DNA of 64,000 nt from Pseudomonas sp. Root71 (GTDB lineage: Bacteria; Pseudomonadota; Gammaproteobacteria; Pseudomonadales; Pseudomonadaceae), in assembly GCF_001429045.1 (NCBI RefSeq), contig NZ_LMHY01000025.1, forward strand, positions 254,040 through 318,039. The letters are read 5' to 3'. Positions 8,253 to 16,486 of this stretch are shown piece by piece (position 1 is the first letter of the stretch; each line of letters opens with the position of its first letter). Both the position numbers and the translations under genes were made by a program. The notes under the pieces are model-generated. The model saw only the letters and a program-made list of their open reading frames with translations. It was not told the DNA's origin and searched no databases.

Positions 8253-8272
8253 AATGTTCGAATTCAAATACA
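8253..8272 (+). promoter_or_regulatory. GlpR operator 2 upstream of glpD
   Basis: aatgttcgaattcaaataca follows operator 1 without a gap. Its left half (AATGTTCG) is perfect and its right half is degenerate. The junction of both sites forms a perfect 14-bp palindrome, GAACATTAATGTTC (8246-8259). An in-frame ATG lies inside it (8254), which argues against using that ATG as the glpD start. Confidence 0.65.
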
Positions 8273-8301
8273 GAACATCAAAGAATTCCGAGGCCGTGCC
8301 G

Positions 8302-9840
8302 ATGCCCACTTCCACCTTGCCTACGCCCCCTCTCGCCGAGGTCTACGATATCGCCGTCATCGGTGGCGGGATCAATGGCGTGGGGATCGCAGCGGATGCC
8401 GCCGGTCGCGGTCTTTCGGTGTTCCTTTGTGAAAAGGATGACCTGGCCAGCCATACCTCGTCGGCCAGCAGCAAGCTGATCCACGGCGGCCTGCGCTACC
8501 TCGAACATTACGAATTCCGCCTGGTGCGCGAAGCCCTGGCCGAACGTGAAGTGCTGTTGGCGAAGGCTCCGCACATCGTCAAGCAAATGCGTTTCGTGTT
8601 GCCGCACCGCCCGCACCTGCGCCCTGCCTGGATGATTCGTGCCGGTCTGTTCCTCTATGACAACCTGGGCAAGCGCGAGCAACTGCAAGGTTCGAAAAGC
8701 CTGAAGTTCGGCCCCGACAGCGCGCTCAAAAGCGAGATCACCAAGGGCTTCGAATACTCAGATTGCTGGGTCGATGACGCGCGCCTGGTGGTGTTGAACG
8801 CCATGGCCGCCAGGGAAAAAGGCGCCCACGTTCATACCCAGACCCGCTGCGTCAGCGCACGCCGCACCAAGGGTCTGTGGCACCTGCACCTGGAACGCGC
8901 CGACGGCAGCCTGTTTTCGATCCGCGCCAAGGCACTGGTGAACGCGGCCGGGCCATGGGTCGCCAGGTTCATTCGTGATGACTTGAAGATGGAGTCGCCA
9001 TACGGCATCCGCCTGATCCAGGGCAGCCACCTGATCGTGCCGAAACTGTACGAAGGCGAACACGCGCACATCCTGCAAAACGAAGATCAGCGCATCGTGT
9101 TCACCATTCCGTACCTGAATCACTTCACCCTGATCGGCACCACCGACCGCGAATACACCGGCGATCCGGCGAAAGTGGCAATTACCGACGGCGAAACCGA
9201 TTACCTGTTGAACGTAGTCAACGCCCATTTCAAAAAGCAAATTAGCCGCGACGACATTCTGCACAGCTATTCAGGTGTGCGTCCGCTGTGCAACGACGAG
9301 TCCGACAACCCGTCGGCCGTGACCCGCGATTACACCCTGGCGCTGTCTGGCACTGGCGAAGAGGCTCCGTTGCTGTCGGTGTTCGGCGGCAAGCTCACCA
9401 CCTATCGCAAACTGGCTGAGTCGGCACTGGCGCAACTGGCACCCTACTTCAAGCACATCAAGCCAAGCTGGACCGCCAGCGCCACGCTGCCGGGCGGTGA
9501 AGACATGACCACCCCGCAAGCCTTGAGCTCGCGTATCCGCGACAAATTCGACTGGGTACCGAGCGAGATCGCGCGCCGCTGGGCCACCACCTACGGCAGC
9601 CGTACCTGGCGCATGCTCGAAGGCGTACAGGACCTCGGCGATATGGGCGAGCACATCGGCGGCGGTCTCTACACCCGCGAAGTCGACTATCTGTGCAGCG
9701 AAGAATGGGCCACCAGCGCCCACGACATCCTCTGGCGTCGCAGCAAGCTCGGCTTGTTCACGACGACGGCCGAACAGGAAAAGCTCAAGGGCTACCTGAG
9801 CCAGGTCGAAAAGAACCGCAGCAAGATCGAAGCGGCCTGA
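8302..9840 (+). CDS. glpD: Aerobic glycerol-3-phosphate dehydrogenase
   Basis: FAD-dependent, membrane-associated enzyme that oxidises glycerol 3-phosphate to dihydroxyacetone phosphate and passes electrons to ubiquinone. 512 residues. The FAD-binding GGGINGVGIAADAAGRG is at residues 21-37, the DLASHTSSASSKLIHGGLRY segment near 46-65, and a C-terminal DAO-type domain follows. The ATG at 8254 (16 codons upstream) lies within a GlpR operator, so I choose 8302, which gives the P. aeruginosa-like ...PPLAEVYD start. It has its own promoter under tandem GlpR sites and its own terminator. Confidence 0.96.
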   Translation: MPTSTLPTPPLAEVYDIAVIGGGINGVGIAADAAGRGLSVFLCEKDDLASHTSSASSKLIHGGLRYLEHYEFRLVREALAEREVLLAKAPHIVKQMRFVLPHRPHLRPAWMIRAGLFLYDNLGKREQLQGSKSLKFGPDSALKSEITKGFEYSDCWVDDARLVVLNAMAAREKGAHVHTQTRCVSARRTKGLWHLHLERADGSLFSIRAKALVNAAGPWVARFIRDDLKMESPYGIRLIQGSHLIVPKLYEGEHAHILQNEDQRIVFTIPYLNHFTLIGTTDREYTGDPAKVAITDGETDYLLNVVNAHFKKQISRDDILHSYSGVRPLCNDESDNPSAVTRDYTLALSGTGEEAPLLSVFGGKLTTYRKLAESALAQLAPYFKHIKPSWTASATLPGGEDMTTPQALSSRIRDKFDWVPSEIARRWATTYGSRTWRMLEGVQDLGDMGEHIGGGLYTREVDYLCSEEWATSAHDILWRRSKLGLFTTTAEQEKLKGYLSQVEKNRSKIEAA

Positions 9841-9858
9841 TCGGTCACCGGCATAAAC

Positions 9859-9894
9859 AAAAGCCCCTGAATCTCGCGATTCAGGGGCTTTTTC
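9859..9894. terminator. Bidirectional terminator between glpD and the old yellow enzyme gene
   Basis: A 15-bp perfect stem (aaaagcccctgaatc / gattcaggggctttt) with a 4-base loop and U-tracts in both directions. It serves the two convergent genes. Confidence 0.93.
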
Positions 9895-9907
9895 GTATCG
9901 TTGGATT

Positions 9908-11014
9908 TCAGTCGCGCAAATCCGATTCATGAATCGGCTGCTCACGGTGAGTCGCCCGCTGATACTGCGCCGGCCATACAGCCTTGTGCCCGCCCAGATC
10001 GTCATCCGCGTGCAGCGCCCAGTACGGATCGCGCAACAACTCACGAGCGAGGAAGATGATGTCCGCCTGACAGGTGCGCAGGATGTGCTCGGCCTGGGCC
10101 GGCTCGGTGATCATGCCGACCGTACCGGTGGCCATGCCCGACTCCTTGCGCACCCGCTCGGCGAAGCGGGTCTGGTAACCCGGCCCTGTGGGAATCTCCG
10201 CATTCACCGCCGTCCCGCCCGACGAGACGTCGATCAGGTCGACCCCCAGGGCCTTGAGGCGTCGTGCCAGCTCCACGGTTTCATCGGGGTTCCAGCCGTC
10301 TTCCACCCAGTCGGTGGCCGATACCCGGACAAACACCGGCAACTCTTCAGGCCACACCGCACGCACCGCTTCGGTGACTTGCAGCACCAGCCGAATGCGA
10401 TTTTCGAACGAACCGCCATATTGATCGCGACGCTGATTGCTCAACGGCGACAGGAACTGATGCAGCAGGTAACCATGGGCCGCATGCACTTCGACCACCT
10501 TGAAACCGGCCGTCAGTGAGCGCTTTGCCGCATCGACAAAGGCCTGGATGACCTTGGCGATCTCGCCGTCATCGAGTTGCCTGGGTTGGGTGTGCTGTGG
10601 ATCGAATGCAATCGGTGAAGGGCCGACCGGCACCCAGCCGCCTTCATCGGGCTTGACGCTGCCATGCTTGCCGAGCCACGGCCGGTAGGTGCTTGCCTTA
10701 CGCCCGGCATGAGCCAGCTGAATGCCGGCAACGGCGCCCTGGGCGGTGATAAAGCGGGTGATACGTTGCAGGGGTTCGATCTGTTCGTCATTCCAAAGAC
10801 CGAGGTCCTCGGCCGTGATACGCCCGTCGGCGGTGACCGCCGTGGCTTCGGTAAACACCAGCCCGGCCCCGCCGACAGCGCGGCTGCCGAGGTGGACAAG
10901 GTGCCAGTCATTGGCCAGGCCATCGGCACTGGAGTACTGGCACATCGGCGATACCGCGATGCGGTTGGGCAGGGTCAATTGGCGAAGGGTAAAGGGTTCA
11001 AGCAGCAGACTCAT
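9908..11014 (-). CDS. NADH:flavin oxidoreductase, old yellow enzyme family (YqjM/XenA-like)
   Basis: FMN-dependent ene-reductase, 368 residues with a TIM-barrel fold. Cys25 in VSPMCQYSS is the redox-tuning cysteine of the YqjM/XenA class. HAGRKAS near residue 106, the substrate-binding HAAHGYLLHQFLSP near 179-192 and the C-terminal LARELLRDPYW fit this class. XenA-type enzymes reduce xenobiotic alkenes and nitro compounds; the natural substrate is generally unclear. It is a single gene, convergent with glpD and separated from recJ by a REPIN. Confidence 0.92.
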   Translation of the reverse strand: MSLLLEPFTLRQLTLPNRIAVSPMCQYSSADGLANDWHLVHLGSRAVGGAGLVFTEATAVTADGRITAEDLGLWNDEQIEPLQRITRFITAQGAVAGIQLAHAGRKASTYRPWLGKHGSVKPDEGGWVPVGPSPIAFDPQHTQPRQLDDGEIAKVIQAFVDAAKRSLTAGFKVVEVHAAHGYLLHQFLSPLSNQRRDQYGGSFENRIRLVLQVTEAVRAVWPEELPVFVRVSATDWVEDGWNPDETVELARRLKALGVDLIDVSSGGTAVNAEIPTGPGYQTRFAERVRKESGMATGTVGMITEPAQAEHILRTCQADIIFLARELLRDPYWALHADDDLGGHKAVWPAQYQRATHREQPIHESDLRD

Positions 11015-11190
11015 GGGGCACCTCTCGAATCAGTGGGCAGGCTCCAGGTTCTGTTTGAATAGTCGACGAGTGACAGGAAAAAGGTACAACACCCGCCCCC
11101 GCGGGCAAAAAATTCGACAAGACGTCACAAGGCCAAAATCAAGCAGTGCTTAGAGCCTAGTCGACATCGGAGATCAGTGGAGGGTTCAAG

Positions 11191-11267
11191 AAAAGATCGC
11201 AGCCTTCGGCAGCTCCTACAGGTGTACGTCATGCCTTTGTAGGAGCTGCCGAAGGCTGCGATCTTTT
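11191..11267. repeat. REP inverted pair, GTAGGAGCTGCC family
   Basis: Nearly perfect inverted pair of the unit aaaagatcgcagccttcggc-agctcctac, with about 18 bases between. It lies 14 bases downstream of the recJ stop. This second REP family recurs at 35367, 52646, 54637 and 61077, and its long GC-rich arm ending in a T-run could also act as a terminator. Confidence 0.9.
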
Positions 11268-11280
11268 GATCTTTAACGCA

Positions 11281-12990
11281 CTATCGCGGTTCGATGTGGG
11301 CAATCATCAATTGAACCGTCTCGTTGCCACGAAACTCGTTGAGGTCGAGCTTGTAGGCCAGTTCCACCCACTTGATGGTCGGATTCGGCCAGATGTCGCG
11401 GTCGATCCCGAAGGCAATGCCGTCGAGTTTCACCGAACCACACTCACTTTTGAGCACGACTTTAAGGTGCCGCTCGCCAACGACACGCTGCTCGACCAAC
11501 TGGAATACCCCATGAAACAACGGCTCCGGGAAGTGCTGACCCCAAGGGCCGGCATGCCGCAGGGCACGTGCCAGTTCCAGGTGGAACTCTTCCACCGCCA
11601 GGGTGCCGTCCGACAACAGACGGCCCGTCAGGTCTTCTTCGCGCAGTTGCCGGCGCACTTCAGCGTCGAAGGCTTCGGCGAACAAGGGGAAATTCGCTTC
11701 CGGCAGCGTCAGGCCGGCCGCCATCGCGTGCCCACCGTATTTGGTGATCAGATTCGGATGCTGCGCCGCCACCACGCTCAAGGCGTCGCGGATGTGAAAG
11801 CCCTGGACCGAACGCCCCGAGCCCTTGAGCAAACCATCCCCGGCATCGGCAAAGGCGATGGTCGGGCGGAAATAGCGCTCTTTCATCCGTGACGCGAGGA
11901 TACCGATGACCCCCTGGTGCCACTCGGGATCGAACAGGCACAAGCCGAACGGCATCGACTCCACCGGCAGATCCTTGAGCTGTGCCAGCGCTTCGCGCTG
12001 CATGCCTTGCTCGATGGATTTGCGATCCTGGTTCATGCCGTCCAGTTGCGCCGCCATCTCACGGGCCAGACCGGCGTCTTCGGTCAGCAGGCACTCGATG
12101 CCCAGGCTCATATCGTCAAGGCGCCCTGCAGCGTTCAGGCGTGGCCCGACAATGAAACCCAGGTCAGTGGAGGTGATGCGCGCATGATCGCGCTTGGCCA
12201 CTTCCAGGATCGCCTTGATCCCCGGCCGGGCACGTCCGGCGCGAATCCGTTCCAGGCCCTGATGCACCAGAATCCGGTTGTTGGCATCCAGCGGCACCAC
12301 ATCGGCCACGCTGCCCAGAGCCACCAGGTCGAGCAGTTCGCCGATATTCGGCTGCGGCGTGCTTGTGTACCAGCCCAGCTCGCGCAGCCGCGCGCGCAGG
12401 GCCATCAGCACGTAGAAAATCACCCCGACGCCGGCCAGCGCCTTGCTCGGAAACTCGCAACCGGGCTGGTTCGGATTGACGATGGCATCGGCCAGCGGCA
12501 GTTCGTCACCGGGCAAGTGGTGATCGGTGACGAGCACCTTGAGCCCGGCCTTTTTCGCCGCTGCCACGCCTTCGACGCTGGAGATGCCGTTGTCGACGGT
12601 AATCAGTAAATACGGCTGACGCTCGAGCGCCACCGCGACGATTTCCGGCGTCAGGCCGTAGCCGTAGTCGAATCGGTTGGGCACCAGGTAATCGACATGT
12701 GCCGCACCCAGCAAACGCAGGCCCAGCGTGCCCACGGTACTGGCCGTCGCGCCGTCGGCATCGAAGTCGCCGACGATCAGGATGCGCTGACGCTGCTCAA
12801 GTGCCGTGACCAGCAAATCCACCGCCGCATCGATGCCCTTGAGTTGCTGGAACGGAATCAACCGCGCCAGGCTCTTGTCCAGTTCCGCCTCGGACAGCAC
12901 GCCCCGAGCCGCGTACAGGCGGGTCAACAGCGGCGGAATATCACCGAGGAATGGCAGGGTGTCGGGCAGCTGGCGAGGTTCGATGCGCAT
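11281..12990 (-). CDS. recJ: Single-stranded-DNA-specific exonuclease RecJ
   Basis: 5'-3' single-strand exonuclease acting in RecF-pathway recombination, base excision and mismatch repair. 569 residues from the start MRIEPRQLP (12990); an ATG 8 codons upstream (13014) is possible but less like homologues. DHH-family metal motifs are DFDADGATAS near residue 77, TVDNG near 131 and DHHLPGD near 154; the DHHA1 domain with the GGHAMAAG motif lies near 402-409. The gene follows yaeQ on the same strand. Confidence 0.96.
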   Translation of the reverse strand: MRIEPRQLPDTLPFLGDIPPLLTRLYAARGVLSEAELDKSLARLIPFQQLKGIDAAVDLLVTALEQRQRILIVGDFDADGATASTVGTLGLRLLGAAHVDYLVPNRFDYGYGLTPEIVAVALERQPYLLITVDNGISSVEGVAAAKKAGLKVLVTDHHLPGDELPLADAIVNPNQPGCEFPSKALAGVGVIFYVLMALRARLRELGWYTSTPQPNIGELLDLVALGSVADVVPLDANNRILVHQGLERIRAGRARPGIKAILEVAKRDHARITSTDLGFIVGPRLNAAGRLDDMSLGIECLLTEDAGLAREMAAQLDGMNQDRKSIEQGMQREALAQLKDLPVESMPFGLCLFDPEWHQGVIGILASRMKERYFRPTIAFADAGDGLLKGSGRSVQGFHIRDALSVVAAQHPNLITKYGGHAMAAGLTLPEANFPLFAEAFDAEVRRQLREEDLTGRLLSDGTLAVEEFHLELARALRHAGPWGQHFPEPLFHGVFQLVEQRVVGERHLKVVLKSECGSVKLDGIAFGIDRDIWPNPTIKWVELAYKLDLNEFRGNETVQLMIAHIEPR

Positions 12991-13056
12991 GGGGTGAAAG
13001 ATGCTTCTCTTCAATACGTAGGATAAGACCGGGTGACGCGGTGCAGCAGCGAAAAA

Positions 13057-13599
13057 TCAGCCGCGCTCACCGGCCAGCCACTGCAGCTGGACTTCGTGCT
13101 GACCACGGTCGTCGGTGACGAAAATCGTTCCTTCGCTGATCATCACGTCCCACTTGATGACGCGGGGCATGTCTTTGGCCAGGGTTTCCAGGACTTCCTG
13201 AGGCACGGCAGCGATGTTGACGTTCTTCAGGTTTTTCACCGCCGGCACCACTTTGCCCTCCCACACACGCAGGCTGCCATAGGCCAGCAGGCTGGTACGC
13301 TCAGTGCGGCGCGAGCACCAGGTCAGGCGCTCGGCATCCGGCTGGCCGACTTCGATCCAGTGCAGGACGCGGTCATCCAGGCTTTTTTCCCACAAGGCCG
13401 GTTCATCCACTTCTGACAGACCACGGCCAAAAGACAGCTGCTCGTTGTACCAGAGGGCGTAGGCCAGCAGGCGCACGGTCATGCGCTCTTCGGTTTCCGA
13501 AGGATGACGGGCGATGGTCTGCTTCACGCTCTCATAGACGCTGCGGTCGAGGTCGGTGAGGTTCAGTTCAAACTTGTAGGTCGTGGACGGCTGGGCCAT
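13057..13599 (-). CDS. yaeQ: YaeQ family protein
   Basis: 180 residues of the YaeQ family, which has a PD-(D/E)XK nuclease-like fold and an unproven role (E. coli YaeQ was linked to RfaH-related haemolysin expression). The start is the ATG at 13597-13599 (MAQPSTTYKF). The open frame continues upstream for nearly 400 codons, but that stretch is antisense to the CoA-transferase gene and is not part of the protein. Conserved features include LAYALWYNEQLSFGRGLS near residue 45-62 and DVMISEGTIFVTD near the end. It is divergent from the CoA-transferase gene. Confidence 0.9.
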   Translation of the reverse strand: MAQPSTTYKFELNLTDLDRSVYESVKQTIARHPSETEERMTVRLLAYALWYNEQLSFGRGLSEVDEPALWEKSLDDRVLHWIEVGQPDAERLTWCSRRTERTSLLAYGSLRVWEGKVVPAVKNLKNVNIAAVPQEVLETLAKDMPRVIKWDVMISEGTIFVTDDRGQHEVQLQWLAGERG

Positions 13600-13746
13600 G
13601 AACGGGCTTCTTGATACGAGGAAAGGCGGCAAGTCTAACCGATGCAACGGGCAATCCACGAATTGAACACCATCAAGCTGGAGCGTCGGACAGTCGGCTA
13701 TGCTAAAACGCTCTATTCGCCCAACCTTTGCCCCACAGGATCCAGC

Positions 13747-14946
13747 ATGCCGTTCACCGCCAAACCGCTTTCCGGTCTGAAAGTCATCGAATTGGGCACA
13801 TTGATTGCCGGCCCGTTTGCCTCGCGCATTTGCGCTGAATTCGGTGCCGACGTGATCAAGATCGAATCCCCGGACGGCGGTGATCCATTGCGCAAATGGC
13901 GCAAGTTGTATGAAGGTACTTCGTTGTGGTGGTTCGTCCAGGCTCGCAACAAAAAGTCCCTGACCCTCAATCTCAAGCATCCCGATGGTCAGGCGATCCT
14001 GAAACAGCTGCTGGGTGAGGCAGACATCCTGATCGAAAACTTTCGCCCCGGCGTCCTGGAAAAACTCGGCCTGGGCTGGGACGTCCTGCACGCCCTGAAC
14101 CCGAAGCTGGTCATGGTGCGGCTGTCGGGTTTCGGCCAGACCGGCCCGATGAAGGATCAGCCCGGCTTTGGCGCTGTCGGTGAATCCATGGGGGGGCTGC
14201 GCTACATCACCGGCTTCGAAGACCGCCCACCGGTGCGCACCGGCATTTCCATCGGCGACTCGATTGCCGCGCTCTGGGGCGTGATCGGCGCGTTGATGGC
14301 CCTGCGTCATCGTGAAGTCAACGGCGGCCAGGGGCAAGTGGTGGACGTGGCGCTGTACGAAGCCATCTTCGCGATGATGGAAAGCATGGTCCCGGAGTTC
14401 GACGTGTTCGGCTTCATCCGCGAACGCACGGGCAATATCATGCCCGGCATCACTCCGTCCTCGATCCACACCAGTGCCGATGGCAAGCACGTGCAGATAG
14501 GCGCCAATGGCGACGCGATTTTCAAACGCTTCATGCTGATCATTGGCCGCGAAGACCTGGCCAACGACACCCAGCTTGCCAGCAACGATGGCCGCGATGC
14601 CCGACGCGACGAGATTTATGGCGTCATCGATCGCTGGGTCAATTCGCTGCCGCTCGACACGGTGCTGGCGCAGCTCAATCAGGCCGAAGTGCCGGCCAGC
14701 CGGATCTTCAGCGCCGAAGACATGTTCAATGACCCTCAGTACCTGGCACGGGAAATGTTCCTGCAAGCCAAGCTGCCGGACGGCAAAGACTTCAAGATGC
14801 CGGGCATTGTGCCGAAACTCTCAGAGACACCCGGGGAATGTGAATGGGTCGGGCCACAACTGGGTGAGCACAACGCACAGGTACTCCAGGAACTTGGCTA
14901 TGACGCGACGCAGATCGCACAATTGCGCAAAGACGGAGCCATCTGA
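13747..14946 (+). CDS. CaiB/BaiF family (class III) CoA-transferase
   Basis: 399 residues. Transfers CoA between carboxylic acids through aspartyl-anhydride intermediates. GLKVIELGTLIAGPFASR at the N-terminus, ADVIKIE near 37 and the catalytic aspartate in the ISIGDSIAAL segment (about residue 167) fit formyl-CoA-transferase relatives. I chose the ATG at 13747 (MPFTAKPLSGL); an open frame upstream to 13642 is not family-like. No metabolic neighbour hints at a substrate. Its last 47 bases overlap the next open reading frame if that starts at 14900. Confidence 0.9.
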   Translation: MPFTAKPLSGLKVIELGTLIAGPFASRICAEFGADVIKIESPDGGDPLRKWRKLYEGTSLWWFVQARNKKSLTLNLKHPDGQAILKQLLGEADILIENFRPGVLEKLGLGWDVLHALNPKLVMVRLSGFGQTGPMKDQPGFGAVGESMGGLRYITGFEDRPPVRTGISIGDSIAALWGVIGALMALRHREVNGGQGQVVDVALYEAIFAMMESMVPEFDVFGFIRERTGNIMPGITPSSIHTSADGKHVQIGANGDAIFKRFMLIIGREDLANDTQLASNDGRDARRDEIYGVIDRWVNSLPLDTVLAQLNQAEVPASRIFSAEDMFNDPQYLAREMFLQAKLPDGKDFKMPGIVPKLSETPGECEWVGPQLGEHNAQVLQELGYDATQIAQLRKDGAI

Positions 14947-15868
14947 ACTGAGGCGCCTGCCTGCATGGGACATTGGACCCTGCCCGTCACGCGGCGGGTG
15001 GCTGCTGTGCGTGCTGGCGATTTCGCTTCTGCTCCTTGAACCGGTCCCCTCAGCCCTGGCGCAAACCAGGGAAACCCTGATCTGGCTCAAGCGCGACCTG
15101 CCGCCACTGACGATCTTCGAGGGGCCGAAAAAAGGCCAGGGCGTAATCGATCAACTGCTTCCACTGTTGATTGCCAGCATGCCGCAATACCAGCACAGCG
15201 TGATGAGGGTCAATCGCGCACGCGGATTGCAAATGCTCCACGAGCCGTCCCTCGTCTGCGATGCGGCGCTGAACTGGAGCAAGGAACGGGAACAGTGGAT
15301 CGCCTTTTCCATCCCGGTCTTCCGTGCCATGAGTAATGGCCTGGCCGTGCGGCGCGTCGACCAGAAAGCGCTGGCCCCTTTTATCAAGGACGGCGAAGTG
15401 GACCTGGCAGCACTGCTCGCCAGCGGCAGCGAAAAACTGGGGATCATTGCCGAGCGCAATTACGGCGAATACCTCGACGCACTGCTCAAGCAAGCGCCGG
15501 CCGACGCGCTGACCGCTCATTACGGTAACGACGCCTTGGGCAGCCTGCTGCAGATGCAGCGCCTGGGACGCTTGCGCCTGCTGTTGGGTTATCGCCCGGA
15601 AATTCGCTACCAGGCCTCTCTGCAAGGCATTGCCGAGGATGAATTGCAGTTCTATCCGATCCGTGGCGCGGGCAAATACCTGTCCGGTTACATCGGTTGC
15701 ACCGACACGCCAAAGGGCCGGCAGGCCATTGTCGAGATCAACCAGGTGCTGCGCACCCTTCCCCGTGAACGCCTTGACGAGGCCTACGCCGCCTGGCTGG
15801 ATCCGGAGAGTCGCAACGATTACCTGAAAGATACCAAGGCGTTTTTCGACGACCTGGCATCCCCCTGA
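14900..15868 (+). CDS. Periplasmic substrate-binding-like protein (TIGR02285-type)
   Basis: 322 residues with an N-terminal signal sequence (basic MTRRRSHN segment, hydrophobic LLCVLAISLLLLEPV, AxA cleavage before QTRETLIW). The rest resembles extracellular solute-binding proteins (SBP_bac_3 fold) of the TIGR02285 group with unknown ligand. The start is uncertain: ATG 14900 has AGGA at 8 bases and a basic n-region, but overlaps the CoA-transferase gene by 47 bases; GTG 15011 would leave a signal without positive charge. No permease is nearby, so a sensory role is possible. Confidence 0.75.
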   Translation: MTRRRSHNCAKTEPSELRRLPAWDIGPCPSRGGWLLCVLAISLLLLEPVPSALAQTRETLIWLKRDLPPLTIFEGPKKGQGVIDQLLPLLIASMPQYQHSVMRVNRARGLQMLHEPSLVCDAALNWSKEREQWIAFSIPVFRAMSNGLAVRRVDQKALAPFIKDGEVDLAALLASGSEKLGIIAERNYGEYLDALLKQAPADALTAHYGNDALGSLLQMQRLGRLRLLLGYRPEIRYQASLQGIAEDELQFYPIRGAGKYLSGYIGCTDTPKGRQAIVEINQVLRTLPRERLDEAYAAWLDPESRNDYLKDTKAFFDDLASP

Positions 15869-15887
15869 CAAATCCCGGGCAAAAGAA

Positions 15888-15918
15888 ACCCCGAGAAGTG
15901 GGGAGACGACTCGGGGTT
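15888..15918 (+). terminator. Hairpin after the binding-protein-like gene
   Basis: Perfect 9-bp arms aaccccgag / ctcggggtt with a 13-base loop, 20 bases after the stop. No T-run follows, so it may be a weak or Rho-assisted terminator, or an mRNA-stabilising hairpin. Confidence 0.5.
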
Positions 15919-16037
15919 AAACGTGGTCTGTTTGGAGACCAGTAGCAGCAAGCTACAAGCACCGGAGCACAATGCTTGATCCTGCTGTTACAAAGTCTGA
16001 CTGACCTGGGCGCGGGAAGGTTCCCGCAAATAACCTT

Positions 16038-16325
16038 TCAGTTGCGACTGGCCAGCAGCTTGTCCTGCGCCGCATTACGCAATGCCGCAATGACACAAGG
16101 CTCAAGACGTCCTTCAGCAATCAGCACGTCGCGATGCAAACCGTCGACCACATCCGTCAGCAAGCGTTTGTCATTCAACTGGGCCTGATTGAACTCGCGC
16201 TCGACAACGGTGGCGCCCATAGCATTCTTCAGGGTCACCCGGCATTCGCCACGAATGCCTGACGGGGTCAACGTAACCTGATACGGGCTCAGCGCCTCAC
16301 CGAGCAACAGACTGATACTTTCCAT
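16038..16325 (-). CDS. DUF3509 domain protein
   Basis: 95 residues from MESISLLLGEALS; an ATG four codons upstream (16337) is an alternative. It matches the small DUF3509 proteins that are common and duplicated in Pseudomonas and have no known function. No signal peptide or membrane span is visible. It lies 160 bases downstream of the truncated BvgS-like sensor on the same strand. Confidence 0.75.
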   Translation of the reverse strand: MESISLLLGEALSPYQVTLTPSGIRGECRVTLKNAMGATVVEREFNQAQLNDKRLLTDVVDGLHRDVLIAEGRLEPCVIAALRNAAQDKLLASRN

Positions 16326-16486
16326 CCCGATCACCACTCAATAGTCCGAAAACAACGTGCCTGGGGCATGCCTACAACAAATGACCGCTGGCCCGAGAAG
16401 AAAGTTCTGGATACTGACCGCAGGCGAACCTGCAACCCAGTCAAGTGAGCATGCACGGCGAACATGACAGAGAAAAAACGCCATCA

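Noticed and set aside
13600..14766. N-terminal ~390 codons of a 569-codon minus-strand frame ending in yaeQ
   Set aside because: This part is antisense to the CoA-transferase gene; YaeQ proteins are about 180 residues and start at 13599.
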